DNA from: JAUIBE01 sp035267185
Lineage (GTDB): Bacteria > Pseudomonadota > Gammaproteobacteria > Xanthomonadales > SZUA-36
Reading direction: 5' to 3'
Length of the DNA: 64,000 nt
NCBI GenBank assembly: GCA_035267185.1
Contig: DATFLY010000097.1
Location: forward strand, 1 to 64,000
Both the position numbers and the translations under genes were made by a program. The stretch's first letter is position 1; each line of letters starts with the position of its first letter. The notes below the pieces were generated by a model. That model ran no database searches and was not told the DNA's origin. It was given only the letters and a program-made list of their open reading frames with translations. Below, piece by piece: positions 25,770 through 34,627 of this stretch.

Positions 25770-26573
25770 TCAGATCCTGCGAATCTTGATTGCGCCGTTG
25801 ACTGTACTCAGTTTAATGCGAGCGTCACCGTCTCCAATTTCACCACTGCAATCTCTTCCCAGGAATCCCTTGTCCACATGGAGACCGAAATCGTCAGCGT
25901 CAATCCCGCCATTAACAGTACCTGCGTCAACCTTGGCACTCGTGTTTTCGGGCAGCTTCAGCTGAATCCTACCATTGACTGTTTCTGCGGAGACACGCTG
26001 GTCACCGCCGAGTGATGCAAATGTTGCATTGACGGAACCATTAACCGTATCGGCTTCAAGGTTACCCCGTAAATCACTGATATGAATATCGCCATTGGTC
26101 GTATCAGCGCTAACGTCTCCCTCAATTCCGGCGATCTCAATTTCACCATTGACGGTCTCGATCGAGTCGAGATTGGCCCCAGCAGGCGCGATGATTTCGA
26201 AGCTCACGCTGCCATTTGAATTGGTGCCGAACCAGCGTCGGCTTGATTTGGGGTGCTCAGTCCGCAGGCTGATACGACTGCTGCTGGCCTTGACGTGTAT
26301 TTCCATACCGTCCAGGTAATCCTGGTCGTCCGCCTTCTTTGTGGCGATCACGATTACCTTGTTTCCTGAGCCGGCCGTGACAGTGATGTCACCATTGATG
26401 TTTTCAACGTTCAGTTTCCCGCCTTCATCGAGCTCGAAACTAAATTCCTCGACTTCAGTGACATCTGCGTGAACTGAAATCGCCATTGCAAAAAATGCAG
26501 CCGCCAGCCATCGAACATTGCTTGTACGTCGCGATGCGGAAGAAAATTCTTTTTGTGTCAGCCTGGTGATCAT
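25770..26573 (-). CDS. secreted DUF4097-like beta-repeat protein
   Basis: Preceded by AAGGA. A long signal sequence (about 36 residues, ending SVHA) leads into a repeated short-strand pattern: the words VNGDI, TVNG or TTNGDI recur about seven times, as in the single-stranded right-handed DUF4097 'putative adhesin' fold. It is 267 aa. It is periplasmic or surface exposed; no catalytic residues are seen. It is divergent from the histidine operon. Confidence 0.78.
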   Translation of the reverse strand: MITRLTQKEFSSASRRTSNVRWLAAAFFAMAISVHADVTEVEEFSFELDEGGKLNVENINGDITVTAGSGNKVIVIATKKADDQDYLDGMEIHVKASSSRISLRTEHPKSSRRWFGTNSNGSVSFEIIAPAGANLDSIETVNGEIEIAGIEGDVSADTTNGDIHISDLRGNLEADTVNGSVNATFASLGGDQRVSAETVNGRIQLKLPENTSAKVDAGTVNGGIDADDFGLHVDKGFLGRDCSGEIGDGDARIKLSTVNGAIKIRRI

Positions 26574-26728
26574 CTCTGGTTCCTTCGTTAAATATGGGCC
26601 TGGCTCGTTTTGCTGGCCCGGATACCTCTTTGACGCCGCTGGTTGCCCCTTGGTTTAAGTGGGGCAATGATTTTCCTGTCTAAACCCCGGAGCGACGCTG
26701 AATCTTACGCGCAATGACATTAAAGGGC

Positions 26729-26778
26729 TTGTGCCGTTGGTAATTGATCACTACAATAACGTATTAACGTGTTAATAC
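26729..26778 (+). promoter_or_regulatory. his operon promoter with palindromic operator
   Basis: A sigma-70-like promoter TTGTGC (26729-26734), 17 bases, TACAAT (26752-26757). The expected start of transcription (about 26764) lies in a perfect palindrome GTATTAACgtGTTAATAC (26761-26778). Further TTAATA/TAATAC half-sites follow to about 26816. It is the likely binding site of the TrpR-family protein encoded next (inference). Confidence 0.65.
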
Positions 26779-26828
26779 ACTAATACGCCCATAGATTAAT
26801 ACCCAACAGATTAATAAATGATCCAGAA

Positions 26829-27152
26829 ATGAAACATCACGACGAGAAACTCACATACGAACTCGCCTCTGCGGCGGTCTCGCTCTCACAGGCACTACTG
26901 ACGCTGCAGGAAGCAGATGAGGTCAAACGATTCCTGGAAGACATCTGCACACCAGCAGAGATTGAAGCCATGGTGGATCGATGGCGAGTGGTGCAACTCC
27001 TGGACCAGGGACTTTCATACAGGGAAATTCGCGATATGACCGAAGTCAGCGTGACAACCATCGGGCGTGTAGCCCGTTTTATGGAAATGGGTTCTGGTGG
27101 ATATCGAATTGCACTGGAGCGTCTCAAGGAAGCCAGGGAAACAAGAACATGA
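26829..27152 (+). CDS. TrpR-family (YerC/YecD-like) transcriptional repressor
   Basis: A 107-aa all-helical TrpR-fold protein. The helix-turn-helix region is LDQGLSYREIRDMTEVSVTT with following IGRVARFM, and ICTPAEIEAMVDRW is the family's conserved segment. It heads the histidine operon and its stop overlaps the hisG start (ATGA). Inference: it represses the operon by binding the palindrome upstream, perhaps with histidine or another co-repressor. Confidence 0.85.
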   Translation: MKHHDEKLTYELASAAVSLSQALLTLQEADEVKRFLEDICTPAEIEAMVDRWRVVQLLDQGLSYREIRDMTEVSVTTIGRVARFMEMGSGGYRIALERLKEARETRT

Positions 27153-28039
27153 GTCACCCAGAACAGCCACGACTCAGAGTCGCGATCCAAAAATCCGGCC
27201 GACTCTCGGAGCAGTCACAAACGTTATTAAGAAACTGCGGCCTTCGATTTGCGCGCAGCAAAGACAAACTTTTTTGGTATGGAATCGATTTTCCGGTAGA
27301 TCTGCTGCTTGTTCGTGATGATGACATTCCACGCATGCTGCTCGATGGCGTTTGTGAGCTCGGAATCGTCGGGGAAAACATTGCCATGGAAGTGATGCTG
27401 GAACGCAATGGCGGAGACGGACTGACGTGTCTTCGCAAACTCAAATTTGGTGGCTGCAGACTATCGCTGGCCGTTCCTGAGAACATGGAAATAACCGACA
27501 GCAAAGCGCTTTCAGGCAAGCGAATCGCCACCAGCTATCCCGCGCTAACACGAGCGCTGCTAAAAGAAAAAGGCGTCGATGCCCGAATTGTCGAGCTTTC
27601 CGGCTCGGTTGAGATCGCACCTGGCCTCGGGACAGCCGACGCCATTTCGGACCTGGTTTCAACTGGTACCACGCTGCGCGCCAACCACTTGCGTGAACTG
27701 GAAGTCTTGTTTGACAGCCAGGCAGCGCTTTACGCACCTGAGACCCTGGCGCCGGAAAAGCGCCCGTTGCAGCAAAGATTGCTGGCTCGCCTGGAAGGTG
27801 TCATCGGCGCTGCCGAGAGCAAGTACGTGATGTTACACGCACCGCGGGATTCGGTAGATGCGATTACCCAGCTTCTCCCTGGTGTTGAACACCCTACCTT
27901 GCTGCCGCTCGAAGGCACTGATCGCGTTGCAATACACGCGGTGTGCCTCGAAGGCCTTTTCTGGGAGCACCTGGAAACACTTAAAGCTGCAGGCGCCTCT
28001 GCCATCCTGGTGTTGCCAGTTGAGAAAATGCTGGCATGA
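27149..28039 (+). CDS. hisG: ATP phosphoribosyltransferase HisG (long form)
   Basis: The first committed step of histidine synthesis, joining PRPP to ATP. At 296 aa it is the long, self-regulated form with a C-terminal ACT-like histidine-sensing domain (about residues 220-296), so a separate HisZ is not needed. Conserved stretches are RVAIQKSGRL, GVCELGIVGENI, RIATSYPALTR and the PRPP-binding GSVEIAPGLGTADAISDLV. The frame is open back to 26981, but ATG 27149 overlapping the repressor stop is the clear start. Confidence 0.93.
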   Translation: MSHPEQPRLRVAIQKSGRLSEQSQTLLRNCGLRFARSKDKLFWYGIDFPVDLLLVRDDDIPRMLLDGVCELGIVGENIAMEVMLERNGGDGLTCLRKLKFGGCRLSLAVPENMEITDSKALSGKRIATSYPALTRALLKEKGVDARIVELSGSVEIAPGLGTADAISDLVSTGTTLRANHLRELEVLFDSQAALYAPETLAPEKRPLQQRLLARLEGVIGAAESKYVMLHAPRDSVDAITQLLPGVEHPTLLPLEGTDRVAIHAVCLEGLFWEHLETLKAAGASAILVLPVEKMLA

Positions 28040-29343
28040 AGCCCGGAGTCCAAAATTGGTCGGACCTGGACAGAGGCGAGCAGCAACGAGCGCTCGCCCG
28101 ACCTGAAGTCAGTGAACATGAATTCAGGAAGGAGGTCTCATGGATCATCAACTATGTACGCCAGTCTGGTGATGCAGCACTGCTTGATCTGACCAATAAG
28201 CTCGATGGCTGCAACCTGCAGGACATATCGATCAGCCGTGAGCACCTTGAGCAATCCGCCAGCCAGGTCAGGGAACCGCTTGGAAAGGCCATCAGGGATG
28301 CCGAAAAACGTATCCGGGTCTTCCATTCAGCCGAAATCCCTGAGCCCAGACAAATTGAAACTGCCCCGGGCCTGACCTGCGAGGTCCGCTTTCAACCGAT
28401 AGACGCCATCGGACTGTATGTCCCTGGTGGAAGTGCTGCTTTGGTTTCCACGGCATTGATGCTGGGCGTTCCTGCAAGTCTCGCCGGTTGCTCCGAAATC
28501 GTCCTTTGTACTCCGCCGGGACCGGAAGGACAGGTGTCACCGGAGATTCTTTTTGCAGCAGAGCTGTGCGGTATAAAGCAGGTATTTGCCGTGGGAGGCG
28601 CGCAGGCGATTGCAGCAATGGCCTATGGCACCGGGTCTGTTCCCAAGTGCAGCAAGATATTTGGTCCGGGCAACTCATGGGTCACCGAGGCCAAGCAGCA
28701 GGTGAGCGTGGACCCACAAGGTGCTTCCATAGATATGCCGGCAGGACCATCAGAAGTGCTGGTGATAGCAGATGAAAGCGCTGACCCCAGGGCCATTGCC
28801 TGGGATCTTCTTTCACAGGCCGAACATGGACCGGATTCCCAGGCGATTCTACTGAGTGACAGTGACAGGCTGGCAACCGAGGTCTCACAAATAGTTGGTG
28901 AATTGTCTGGCGGGTTACCACGAGCGGAAATTCTCAATTCTTCGCTGAAATCCACGCGCATTATCGTCACCCGGAACATTGTCCAGGCGATTGAAATTTC
29001 AAACGCCTATGCCCCGGAGCATCTGATTATTAATACCCGACAAGCACGCCAGCATGCCGAGCAGGCCCGCAATGCGGGATCGATCTTTATTGGCCCCTGG
29101 ACCCCGGAATCACTTGGAGATTATTGCTCAGGAACTAACCATGTGCTCCCGACTTATGGCTGGGCGCGTTCGCACAATTCCCTCTCGGTCGTCGATTTTA
29201 TGAGGCGATACACCCTGCAGGAAGCCAGCCAGGATGCGCTGCAACAGGTTGGGCCAACAGCAGAGGCACTTGCGGACTTTGAAGGTCTTGAAGCACATCG
29301 AATGGCCGTTCGATATCGCATTGACAGCGCCGGGTCGTCATGA
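28036..29343 (+). CDS. hisD: histidinol dehydrogenase HisD
   Basis: Zinc-dependent NAD enzyme catalysing the last two oxidations, from L-histidinol to L-histidine. Family blocks are IGLYVPGG, VAGGAQAIAAMAYG-like (here VGGAQAIAAMAYGTGSV), IDMPAGPSEVLVIAD, DLLSQAEHGPDSQ (zinc ligands) and GPWTPESLGDYCSGTNHVLP with the catalytic histidine. It is 435 aa, a normal length. It overlaps hisG and hisC by four bases each. Confidence 0.95.
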   Translation: MKPGVQNWSDLDRGEQQRALARPEVSEHEFRKEVSWIINYVRQSGDAALLDLTNKLDGCNLQDISISREHLEQSASQVREPLGKAIRDAEKRIRVFHSAEIPEPRQIETAPGLTCEVRFQPIDAIGLYVPGGSAALVSTALMLGVPASLAGCSEIVLCTPPGPEGQVSPEILFAAELCGIKQVFAVGGAQAIAAMAYGTGSVPKCSKIFGPGNSWVTEAKQQVSVDPQGASIDMPAGPSEVLVIADESADPRAIAWDLLSQAEHGPDSQAILLSDSDRLATEVSQIVGELSGGLPRAEILNSSLKSTRIIVTRNIVQAIEISNAYAPEHLIINTRQARQHAEQARNAGSIFIGPWTPESLGDYCSGTNHVLPTYGWARSHNSLSVVDFMRRYTLQEASQDALQQVGPTAEALADFEGLEAHRMAVRYRIDSAGSS

Positions 29344-30452
29344 GCATCCGATTGCTGGCAAGGCCGGAAATTGTGGCCATGAAACCTTACTCTTCAGCCA
29401 GGAGTGAAGCAGGAATTGATGGCATTTTGCTCAATGCCAATGAACTGCCCTGGCCATTGATTGAAGACCCACTCTCCATGGAGTCCGATAGCAGCCCCCT
29501 TAACCGCTATCCTCAACCACAGCACTCCGGACTGATCAAAAAACTCGCCGGCTTATACGGTGTGCCAGCAGATCATCTCCTGGTGACCCGCGGAAGTGAC
29601 GATGGAATCGATTTATTGTTGCGCGTTTTTTGTCGGGCAGGCCAGGATTCAATCCTTGACTGTCCGCCGAGTTTTGGGATGTACAGGATCGCAGCCCGGA
29701 CCCAGGGTGCGGACATTGTTGAAGTGCCCCGCTTCCCGGATTCGCTCCGGCTGGATTGCGAAAAAATTCTCTCGATCGTTGAATCCGATTCACCACCGCG
29801 CATTATCTTTCTCACCTCACCGTCTAACCCAACCGGCGATCTTGTTGAACGCCGGTTTCTCGAAGAGCTGCTTGATCTGACCAAGGATCGATGTGTCGTG
29901 GTCGTTGATGAGGCCTATGCAGAGTTCAGCGATGCGGATGGTTTCAGTGGCCTGGTCAGTGATCGTGAAAACCTGGTGATCCTTCGGACGCTGTCTAAAG
30001 CTTTTGGGTCTGCCGGGTTGCGTTGTGGTGCTGTCATTGCCCAACCCGGTGTGATTGAGCTGCTTCAGCGGGTCATTCCACCTTATCCGCTGGCCACCCC
30101 CGTATTGAATCTTGCCCTGAGGCTGTTTGAACCGGGTGTGCTCGATCGTCAGCAACGGGCACTTGTCGATATATCCCGCAACAAGAGCATCCTTCTCGAA
30201 AGCCTGGGCAACAGGCGATGGATTGAAAAGATATGGCCCGGAGAGGCGAATTTTATTCTGGCGCGGGTGGATGATGCAGATGCGCTTATGAAGCACTGCA
30301 ATCTGCGAGGAATCACATTGAGGGCATTTGCAGGGGCGCCGCTGCTCGAAAACTGCATCAGGATCAGTATTGGAAATGGTACGGAAACCGAAAAGCTGGT
30401 CGCTGCCCTTGATGATTTCGAGACCGAAAACCAAAAGCGAGTCGAACCATGA
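29340..30452 (+). CDS. hisC: histidinol-phosphate aminotransferase HisC
   Basis: PLP-dependent fold type I aminotransferase of 370 aa. Lys220 in RTLSKAFGSAG is the Schiff-base residue, with SPSNPTGD and VVDEAYAEF as the conserved PLP-binding blocks and LNANELPWP as the N-terminal substrate arm. It transaminates imidazole acetol phosphate with glutamate. It overlaps hisD and hisB by four bases each. Confidence 0.94.
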   Translation: MSIRLLARPEIVAMKPYSSARSEAGIDGILLNANELPWPLIEDPLSMESDSSPLNRYPQPQHSGLIKKLAGLYGVPADHLLVTRGSDDGIDLLLRVFCRAGQDSILDCPPSFGMYRIAARTQGADIVEVPRFPDSLRLDCEKILSIVESDSPPRIIFLTSPSNPTGDLVERRFLEELLDLTKDRCVVVVDEAYAEFSDADGFSGLVSDRENLVILRTLSKAFGSAGLRCGAVIAQPGVIELLQRVIPPYPLATPVLNLALRLFEPGVLDRQQRALVDISRNKSILLESLGNRRWIEKIWPGEANFILARVDDADALMKHCNLRGITLRAFAGAPLLENCIRISIGNGTETEKLVAALDDFETENQKRVEP

Positions 30453-31537
30453 CGAAACGCAGAATTCTTTTTATAGACCGCGATGGCACCCTGATCACCG
30501 AGCCGGACGACCAGCAGATAGATTCGCTTGAGAAGCTGGAATTACTGCCCGACGTCATTCCGGCATTGATCAAATTGCGAAATGCAGGATACGAATTTGT
30601 CATGGTGAGCAACCAGGACGGCCTGGGAACCGATTCGTTCCCGATCGAGGACTTTGAAAAACCGCAGCAAAAGCTACTGGATTTGCTTGATTCGCAGGGA
30701 ATCGTCTTTGCCGCCGTTCATATTGACCCGCATTTTGATCACGACAATGCCCCCACCCGCAAACCTGAAATTGGCATGGTGCTGGAGTACCTCAAGTCTG
30801 GAGATCTGGACCTCCAGGATTCGTGGGTGATCGGAGACCGCATCACCGATATCGAGATGGCTCAAAACATGGGGATTGGTGGACTACAAATTGGCGAGGA
30901 ATTCGAAACCTGGAATTCCATTGTCCACAAATTAGTCAATCAGCCCCGCCAGGGGGTCGTGAATCGAGCGACATCCGAGACCGAAATCAGCGTTTCGGTT
31001 GACCTGGACATGGATGCGCCCGAAAACCATATCGAAAGTGGCATCGGCTTCTTTGATCACATGCTGGATCAGATTGCCAGGCATGGTGGGTTTCAATTGT
31101 CGCTCACCTGCAAAGGCGATCTGGAAATTGATGAACATCACACCGTTGAGGATTGCGCACTCGCACTGGGACAAGCACTCAACCAGGCACTGGGTGATCG
31201 TCGTGGCATCGGCCGGTACGGCTTTACCCTGCCCATGGACGAGTCACTGGCCGAAGTGGCGATTGACCTGTCCGGCCGCCCGGCTTTCGAATTTTCCGCC
31301 GCTTTCAATCGTGACCAGGTGGGGGGACTCTCGACTGAAATGGTCAGGCATTTCTTCGCTTCCCTGAGCCAGTCACTGGGCGCCTCGATACATATGAACG
31401 TCACCGGCGAGAACACCCATCACATGGTAGAGGCGCTGTTCAAGAGTGCGGGACGGGCTCTGAGGCCGGCGATTGCCCGCGAAGGAAACGAGATGCCCAG
31501 CACCAAGGGCAGTCTCGGAGGAACCGAGGGGCAATGA
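30449..31537 (+). CDS. hisB: bifunctional histidinol-phosphatase / imidazoleglycerol-phosphate dehydratase HisB
   Basis: Two enzymes in one chain of 362 aa. The N-terminal HAD phosphatase (residues 1-165) opens with FIDRDGTLI, the nucleophile aspartate motif, and has VSNQDGLG and VIGDRITDIEMAQNMG. The C-terminal dehydratase (about 175-362) shows GIGFFDHMLDQIARHGGF and DEHHTVEDCALALGQAL, the manganese-binding histidine motifs. The fusion is characteristic of gammaproteobacteria. It overlaps hisC and hisH by four bases. Confidence 0.95.
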   Translation: MTKRRILFIDRDGTLITEPDDQQIDSLEKLELLPDVIPALIKLRNAGYEFVMVSNQDGLGTDSFPIEDFEKPQQKLLDLLDSQGIVFAAVHIDPHFDHDNAPTRKPEIGMVLEYLKSGDLDLQDSWVIGDRITDIEMAQNMGIGGLQIGEEFETWNSIVHKLVNQPRQGVVNRATSETEISVSVDLDMDAPENHIESGIGFFDHMLDQIARHGGFQLSLTCKGDLEIDEHHTVEDCALALGQALNQALGDRRGIGRYGFTLPMDESLAEVAIDLSGRPAFEFSAAFNRDQVGGLSTEMVRHFFASLSQSLGASIHMNVTGENTHHMVEALFKSAGRALRPAIAREGNEMPSTKGSLGGTEGQ

Positions 31538-32121
31538 CCATCGCGGTGGTCGACAGTGGCGGCGCCAATATTGCATCGGTTTTCCATGCGCTGCGCCGGC
31601 TGGGCGTGGAACCAACATTTACTCGCAATGCCAGCGATATCCGCCAGGCCAGCCATGTAATCCTGCCGGGCGTGGGCGCTGCATCGGGCGCGATGGAGAA
31701 GCTCAGGGAGTTCAGGCTTGCAGAAGTCATCAGGAATCTGACACAACCGGTTCTTGGTGTGTGCCTTGGAATGCAATTGCTGTTTGAGTCCACCGAAGAG
31801 GGTGATACTGGAATGCTGGGGCTTATCCCTGAGCGGATCAGAAAACTGGCTGCCAACGAAGGCCTGCGCGTTCCTCACATGGGCTGGAACAAAATCACGA
31901 CCTTAAACAAGGACTCAATGTGTATTGGCAGTGAAAATGAGTGGTTCTATTTTGTTCATTCATACGCTGCCCCGGTTGGGGATTTTACTTTGGCTACCGC
32001 AGAGCATGGCCCGCCATTCAGTGCCATCGTTCGTCAGGGAAACTTTTACGGGGCTCAATTTCACCCTGAACGCTCAGCGAAGGCAGGCGAAGCGCTGCTG
32101 AATCGATTTCTCGAGGTGTAA
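31534..32121 (+). CDS. hisH: imidazole glycerol phosphate synthase glutaminase subunit HisH
   Basis: A class I glutamine amidotransferase of 195 aa with nucleophile Cys77 in GVCLGMQLLFE and the His/Glu pair in AQFHPERS. It releases ammonia from glutamine and channels it into HisF, with which it forms the synthase. It overlaps hisB by four bases and ends four bases before hisA. Confidence 0.94.
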   Translation: MTIAVVDSGGANIASVFHALRRLGVEPTFTRNASDIRQASHVILPGVGAASGAMEKLREFRLAEVIRNLTQPVLGVCLGMQLLFESTEEGDTGMLGLIPERIRKLAANEGLRVPHMGWNKITTLNKDSMCIGSENEWFYFVHSYAAPVGDFTLATAEHGPPFSAIVRQGNFYGAQFHPERSAKAGEALLNRFLEV

Positions 32122-32125
32122 TGAA

Positions 32126-32869
32126 ATGTACCTGATCCCCGCCATTGATCTGCTCGACGGAAAATGCGTGCGTTTGCGCCAGGGTGACTTTCAACAGGTG
32201 ACCTATTACAAAAAACCCTCGCTGACCGTTGCAGAAGAATATGCCCAGGCTGGTGCAGGGTGGCTGCACCTGGTTGACCTTGCGGCCTCCCGCGACGGAA
32301 CCAGCGCCAGTGCAAACCAAATGTTCCAGATCCTGCAATCCGTGTCACAACGCGTGCAAACGGGCGGCGGAGTGCGTGATACCGGCGATGTTGAAGCACG
32401 GTTGGCTGCAGGCGCTTCCCGGGTGGTCGTTGGCAGCGTTGCAGCGGAATCTCCCGACACTTTTTGCCGTTGGTTGGGTTGGTTCGGTCCGGACTCGCTG
32501 GTGGCTGCCCTGGATGTGAAATACGACGACAACGGCGTTCCCCGGGTTAAAAGCCAGGGCTGGACCCGTGACTCAGGCAGGGACCTCTGGTCACTGCTTG
32601 ACCAGTTGGCCGATACACGATTGAAACATCTTCTTTGTACCGACATTGGGCGGGACGGGTTGTTGAACGGCCCCAACCTGGACCTGTATCGGGAAATCAA
32701 TCATCGATATCCAGACATCGAGATCCAGGCCTCTGGTGGAATACGGGATATTCCGGACCTGGAAGCCCTTGCAGCAACAGGCGCAGCAGCGGCGATCAGC
32801 GGAAAGGCACTGCTGGATGGAAAATATAGTGTCAAAGACGCCCTTGCTGCTTTGGAAAGGGCTCGATGA
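32126..32869 (+). CDS. hisA: ProFAR isomerase HisA
   Basis: A beta/alpha barrel of 247 aa starting MYLIPAIDLLDGKCVRL, where the aspartate of the first strand is catalytic. The second phosphate-binding half contains TDIGRDGLLNGPN and ASGGIRDIPDL. It isomerises the aminoaldose ProFAR to the aminoketose PRFAR. It overlaps hisF by four bases. Confidence 0.94.
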   Translation: MYLIPAIDLLDGKCVRLRQGDFQQVTYYKKPSLTVAEEYAQAGAGWLHLVDLAASRDGTSASANQMFQILQSVSQRVQTGGGVRDTGDVEARLAAGASRVVVGSVAAESPDTFCRWLGWFGPDSLVAALDVKYDDNGVPRVKSQGWTRDSGRDLWSLLDQLADTRLKHLLCTDIGRDGLLNGPNLDLYREINHRYPDIEIQASGGIRDIPDLEALAATGAAAAISGKALLDGKYSVKDALAALERAR

Positions 32870-33642
32870 GCGGGGTTGCACGACGAATCGTCCCCTGCCT
32901 TGATGTCCGGGACGGAGAAGTTGTCAAAGGCGTCCGGTTCCGCAATCACCGGGTCATGGGTGGAATCATCGAGCTGGCATCCCGGTATCGTGACCAGGGA
33001 GCCGACGAACTGGTTTTCTATGACATTACCGCCAGCCCCGAAGGCCGAAGTGTTGATTGTGAATGGGTTCGACAGGTATCTGAAACCATCAACATTCCAT
33101 TTTGCGTGGCTGGGGGCATTCGAAGCGTCAAAGACGCCGGCATGGTGCTTTCAGAGGGTGCAGACAAAATATCCATCAACACACCAGCCCTTGAGCAACC
33201 TGAACTGATCGACAGCCTCGTCAGGGCTTTTGGAAGTCAGTGCGTGGTCATAGGAGTGGACTCAACCGCCGATGCGAAAGGCTACAGCGTTCGTTCTCAT
33301 ACAGGCAACCCTGACCAGATGAAGGAGCCCGGGCGAAACACTCTTGACTGGTTGCGAGAGGTGGTCGACCGAGGAGCGGGTGAAGTGGTTCTCAACTGCA
33401 TGTCGGCTGACGGAACAAGAGCCGGGTTCGACATTGACCAGCTCAAATGTGCACGTGAAGTTTTACCCATTCCAATGATTGCATCAGGCGGGGCGGGCAC
33501 AATGGCTCACTTCGAGGAAGTCTTCCGAAGAGCTGATGCGGACGCGGCCCTTGCAGCAACCGTGTTTCATTCCGGCCAGATTGAAATACCAAACCTTAAA
33601 ATGTACTTACACGAACATAATATGGAAGTCAGGCCATGCTAG
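32866..33642 (+). CDS. hisF: imidazole glycerol phosphate synthase cyclase subunit HisF
   Basis: A barrel protein of 258 aa. PCLDVRDGEVVKG carries the catalytic Asp11, GVDSTAD the second aspartate, and VLNCMSADGTRAGFD and IASGGAG the phosphate-binding ends. It uses ammonia from HisH to turn PRFAR into imidazole glycerol phosphate and AICAR. It overlaps hisI by seven bases. Confidence 0.95.
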   Translation: MSGVARRIVPCLDVRDGEVVKGVRFRNHRVMGGIIELASRYRDQGADELVFYDITASPEGRSVDCEWVRQVSETINIPFCVAGGIRSVKDAGMVLSEGADKISINTPALEQPELIDSLVRAFGSQCVVIGVDSTADAKGYSVRSHTGNPDQMKEPGRNTLDWLREVVDRGAGEVVLNCMSADGTRAGFDIDQLKCAREVLPIPMIASGGAGTMAHFEEVFRRADADAALAATVFHSGQIEIPNLKMYLHEHNMEVRPC

Positions 33643-34250
33643 ACAGAAAAACACTGGATTGGAAGAAGATGAATGGCCTGATGCCGGTAGTGGTCCAGGA
33701 TTCATTTGACGGACGGGTTCTGATGCAGGCATACATGAACGAGCAGGCGCTTGAGGCCACGCTTGAAAGTGGCCACATCACGTTTTGGAGTCGCAGTCGA
33801 GAGACCCTGTGGACCAAGGGCGAAACCTCGGGTAACCGGCTGGAACTGGTTTCCATTCATGCTGACTGTGATGGCGATTGCTTGCTCGCCATGGCAAACC
33901 CATTGGGGCCAACTTGCCATCTCGGCACTGATACGTGCTTTGACGGTGAAACACAGGTGGCACCGAAACTGGCATTCCTTGCAAAGCTCGAGACCGTCAT
34001 TGCCAGGCGTGATGCAGAGCGGCCTGCCGACAGCTATACAACAAGCCTGCTGGAATCTGGCCCAAAACGAATTGCGCAGAAAGTGGGTGAGGAGGGTGTG
34101 GAAACTGCCCTGGCCGGAGCAAGTGGTGACAGGGAAGAACTTCTGGCTGAGGCGGCAGATCTGATATTCCACACGCTGGTACTGATGCGCACCCGTGATG
34201 CGACTTTAGGTCAGTTGCTGGAAACCCTTACCAAACGACATCAGGGCTGA
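33636..34250 (+). CDS. hisI: bifunctional phosphoribosyl-AMP cyclohydrolase / phosphoribosyl-ATP pyrophosphatase HisI(E)
   Basis: A 204-aa fusion. The HisI part (1-110) contains VLMQAYMNEQALEATL, TFWSRSRETLW, KGETSGN and the zinc/magnesium region HADCDGDCLL. The HisE part (115-204) contains KRIAQKVGEEGVETALA, the MazG-like metal-binding helix pair, and ADLIFHTLVLM. It performs steps 2 and 3 of the pathway and is the last gene of the operon. Its 3' end overlaps the convergent gene by 10 bases. Confidence 0.94.
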   Translation: MLDRKTLDWKKMNGLMPVVVQDSFDGRVLMQAYMNEQALEATLESGHITFWSRSRETLWTKGETSGNRLELVSIHADCDGDCLLAMANPLGPTCHLGTDTCFDGETQVAPKLAFLAKLETVIARRDAERPADSYTTSLLESGPKRIAQKVGEEGVETALAGASGDREELLAEAADLIFHTLVLMRTRDATLGQLLETLTKRHQG

Positions 34251-34627
34251 CCCATTCGATCCAGCTGGTCAATACATTCACCAGCCACAGCAGAATGAAT
34301 GCCATTTTCATCAGAATTCAGTTGTTCAAGCAATTCCCTTGCAGCGGGTGAATCGAGGTCAGGAAGCAACCGGACCAGCTCAGGTGTGGCTTCGCCTTGC
34401 TTCACTTTTTTTCTGATGAGCCCGACGGTTCTTTGCCCCGCTTTTACCAGGGCCATGCCGGCCAGCATGCGGTTCTGTTCGTTCCCGGTTGAAACCACCC
34501 GAGTCAGTGTTTCACCTGCAGAATCGAGCCCAAGGCTGCGCCATAAGAACCCGGAAAAAATGACACGAGCCGAATGGGTATCGTCTTTCACTTTGTGTTC
34601 AGACAAGTGCCCAGAGACCGTGGTCAT
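34241..34627 (-). CDS. small HEAT-repeat-like protein, unknown function
   Basis: The frame runs open to 34726; ATG 34627 is suggested, giving 128 aa, with GTG 34591 as another option. It contains helix-rich stretches such as MLAGMALVKAGQRTVGLIRKK and PAARELLEQLNSDE, like HEAT or Armadillo repeats. I recognise no family. Its 5' end overlaps the tail of the hydrolase-like gene upstream, so the two look coupled. The 3' end overlaps hisI by 10 bases. Confidence 0.5.
   Translation of the reverse strand: MTTVSGHLSEHKVKDDTHSARVIFSGFLWRSLGLDSAGETLTRVVSTGNEQNRMLAGMALVKAGQRTVGLIRKKVKQGEATPELVRLLPDLDSPAARELLEQLNSDENGIHSAVAGECIDQLDRMGQP

Noticed and set aside
26574..26828. histidine leader peptide/attenuator before the his operon
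   Set aside because: No short frame with consecutive His codons and no terminator/antiterminator pair was found; the region holds a palindromic operator instead.
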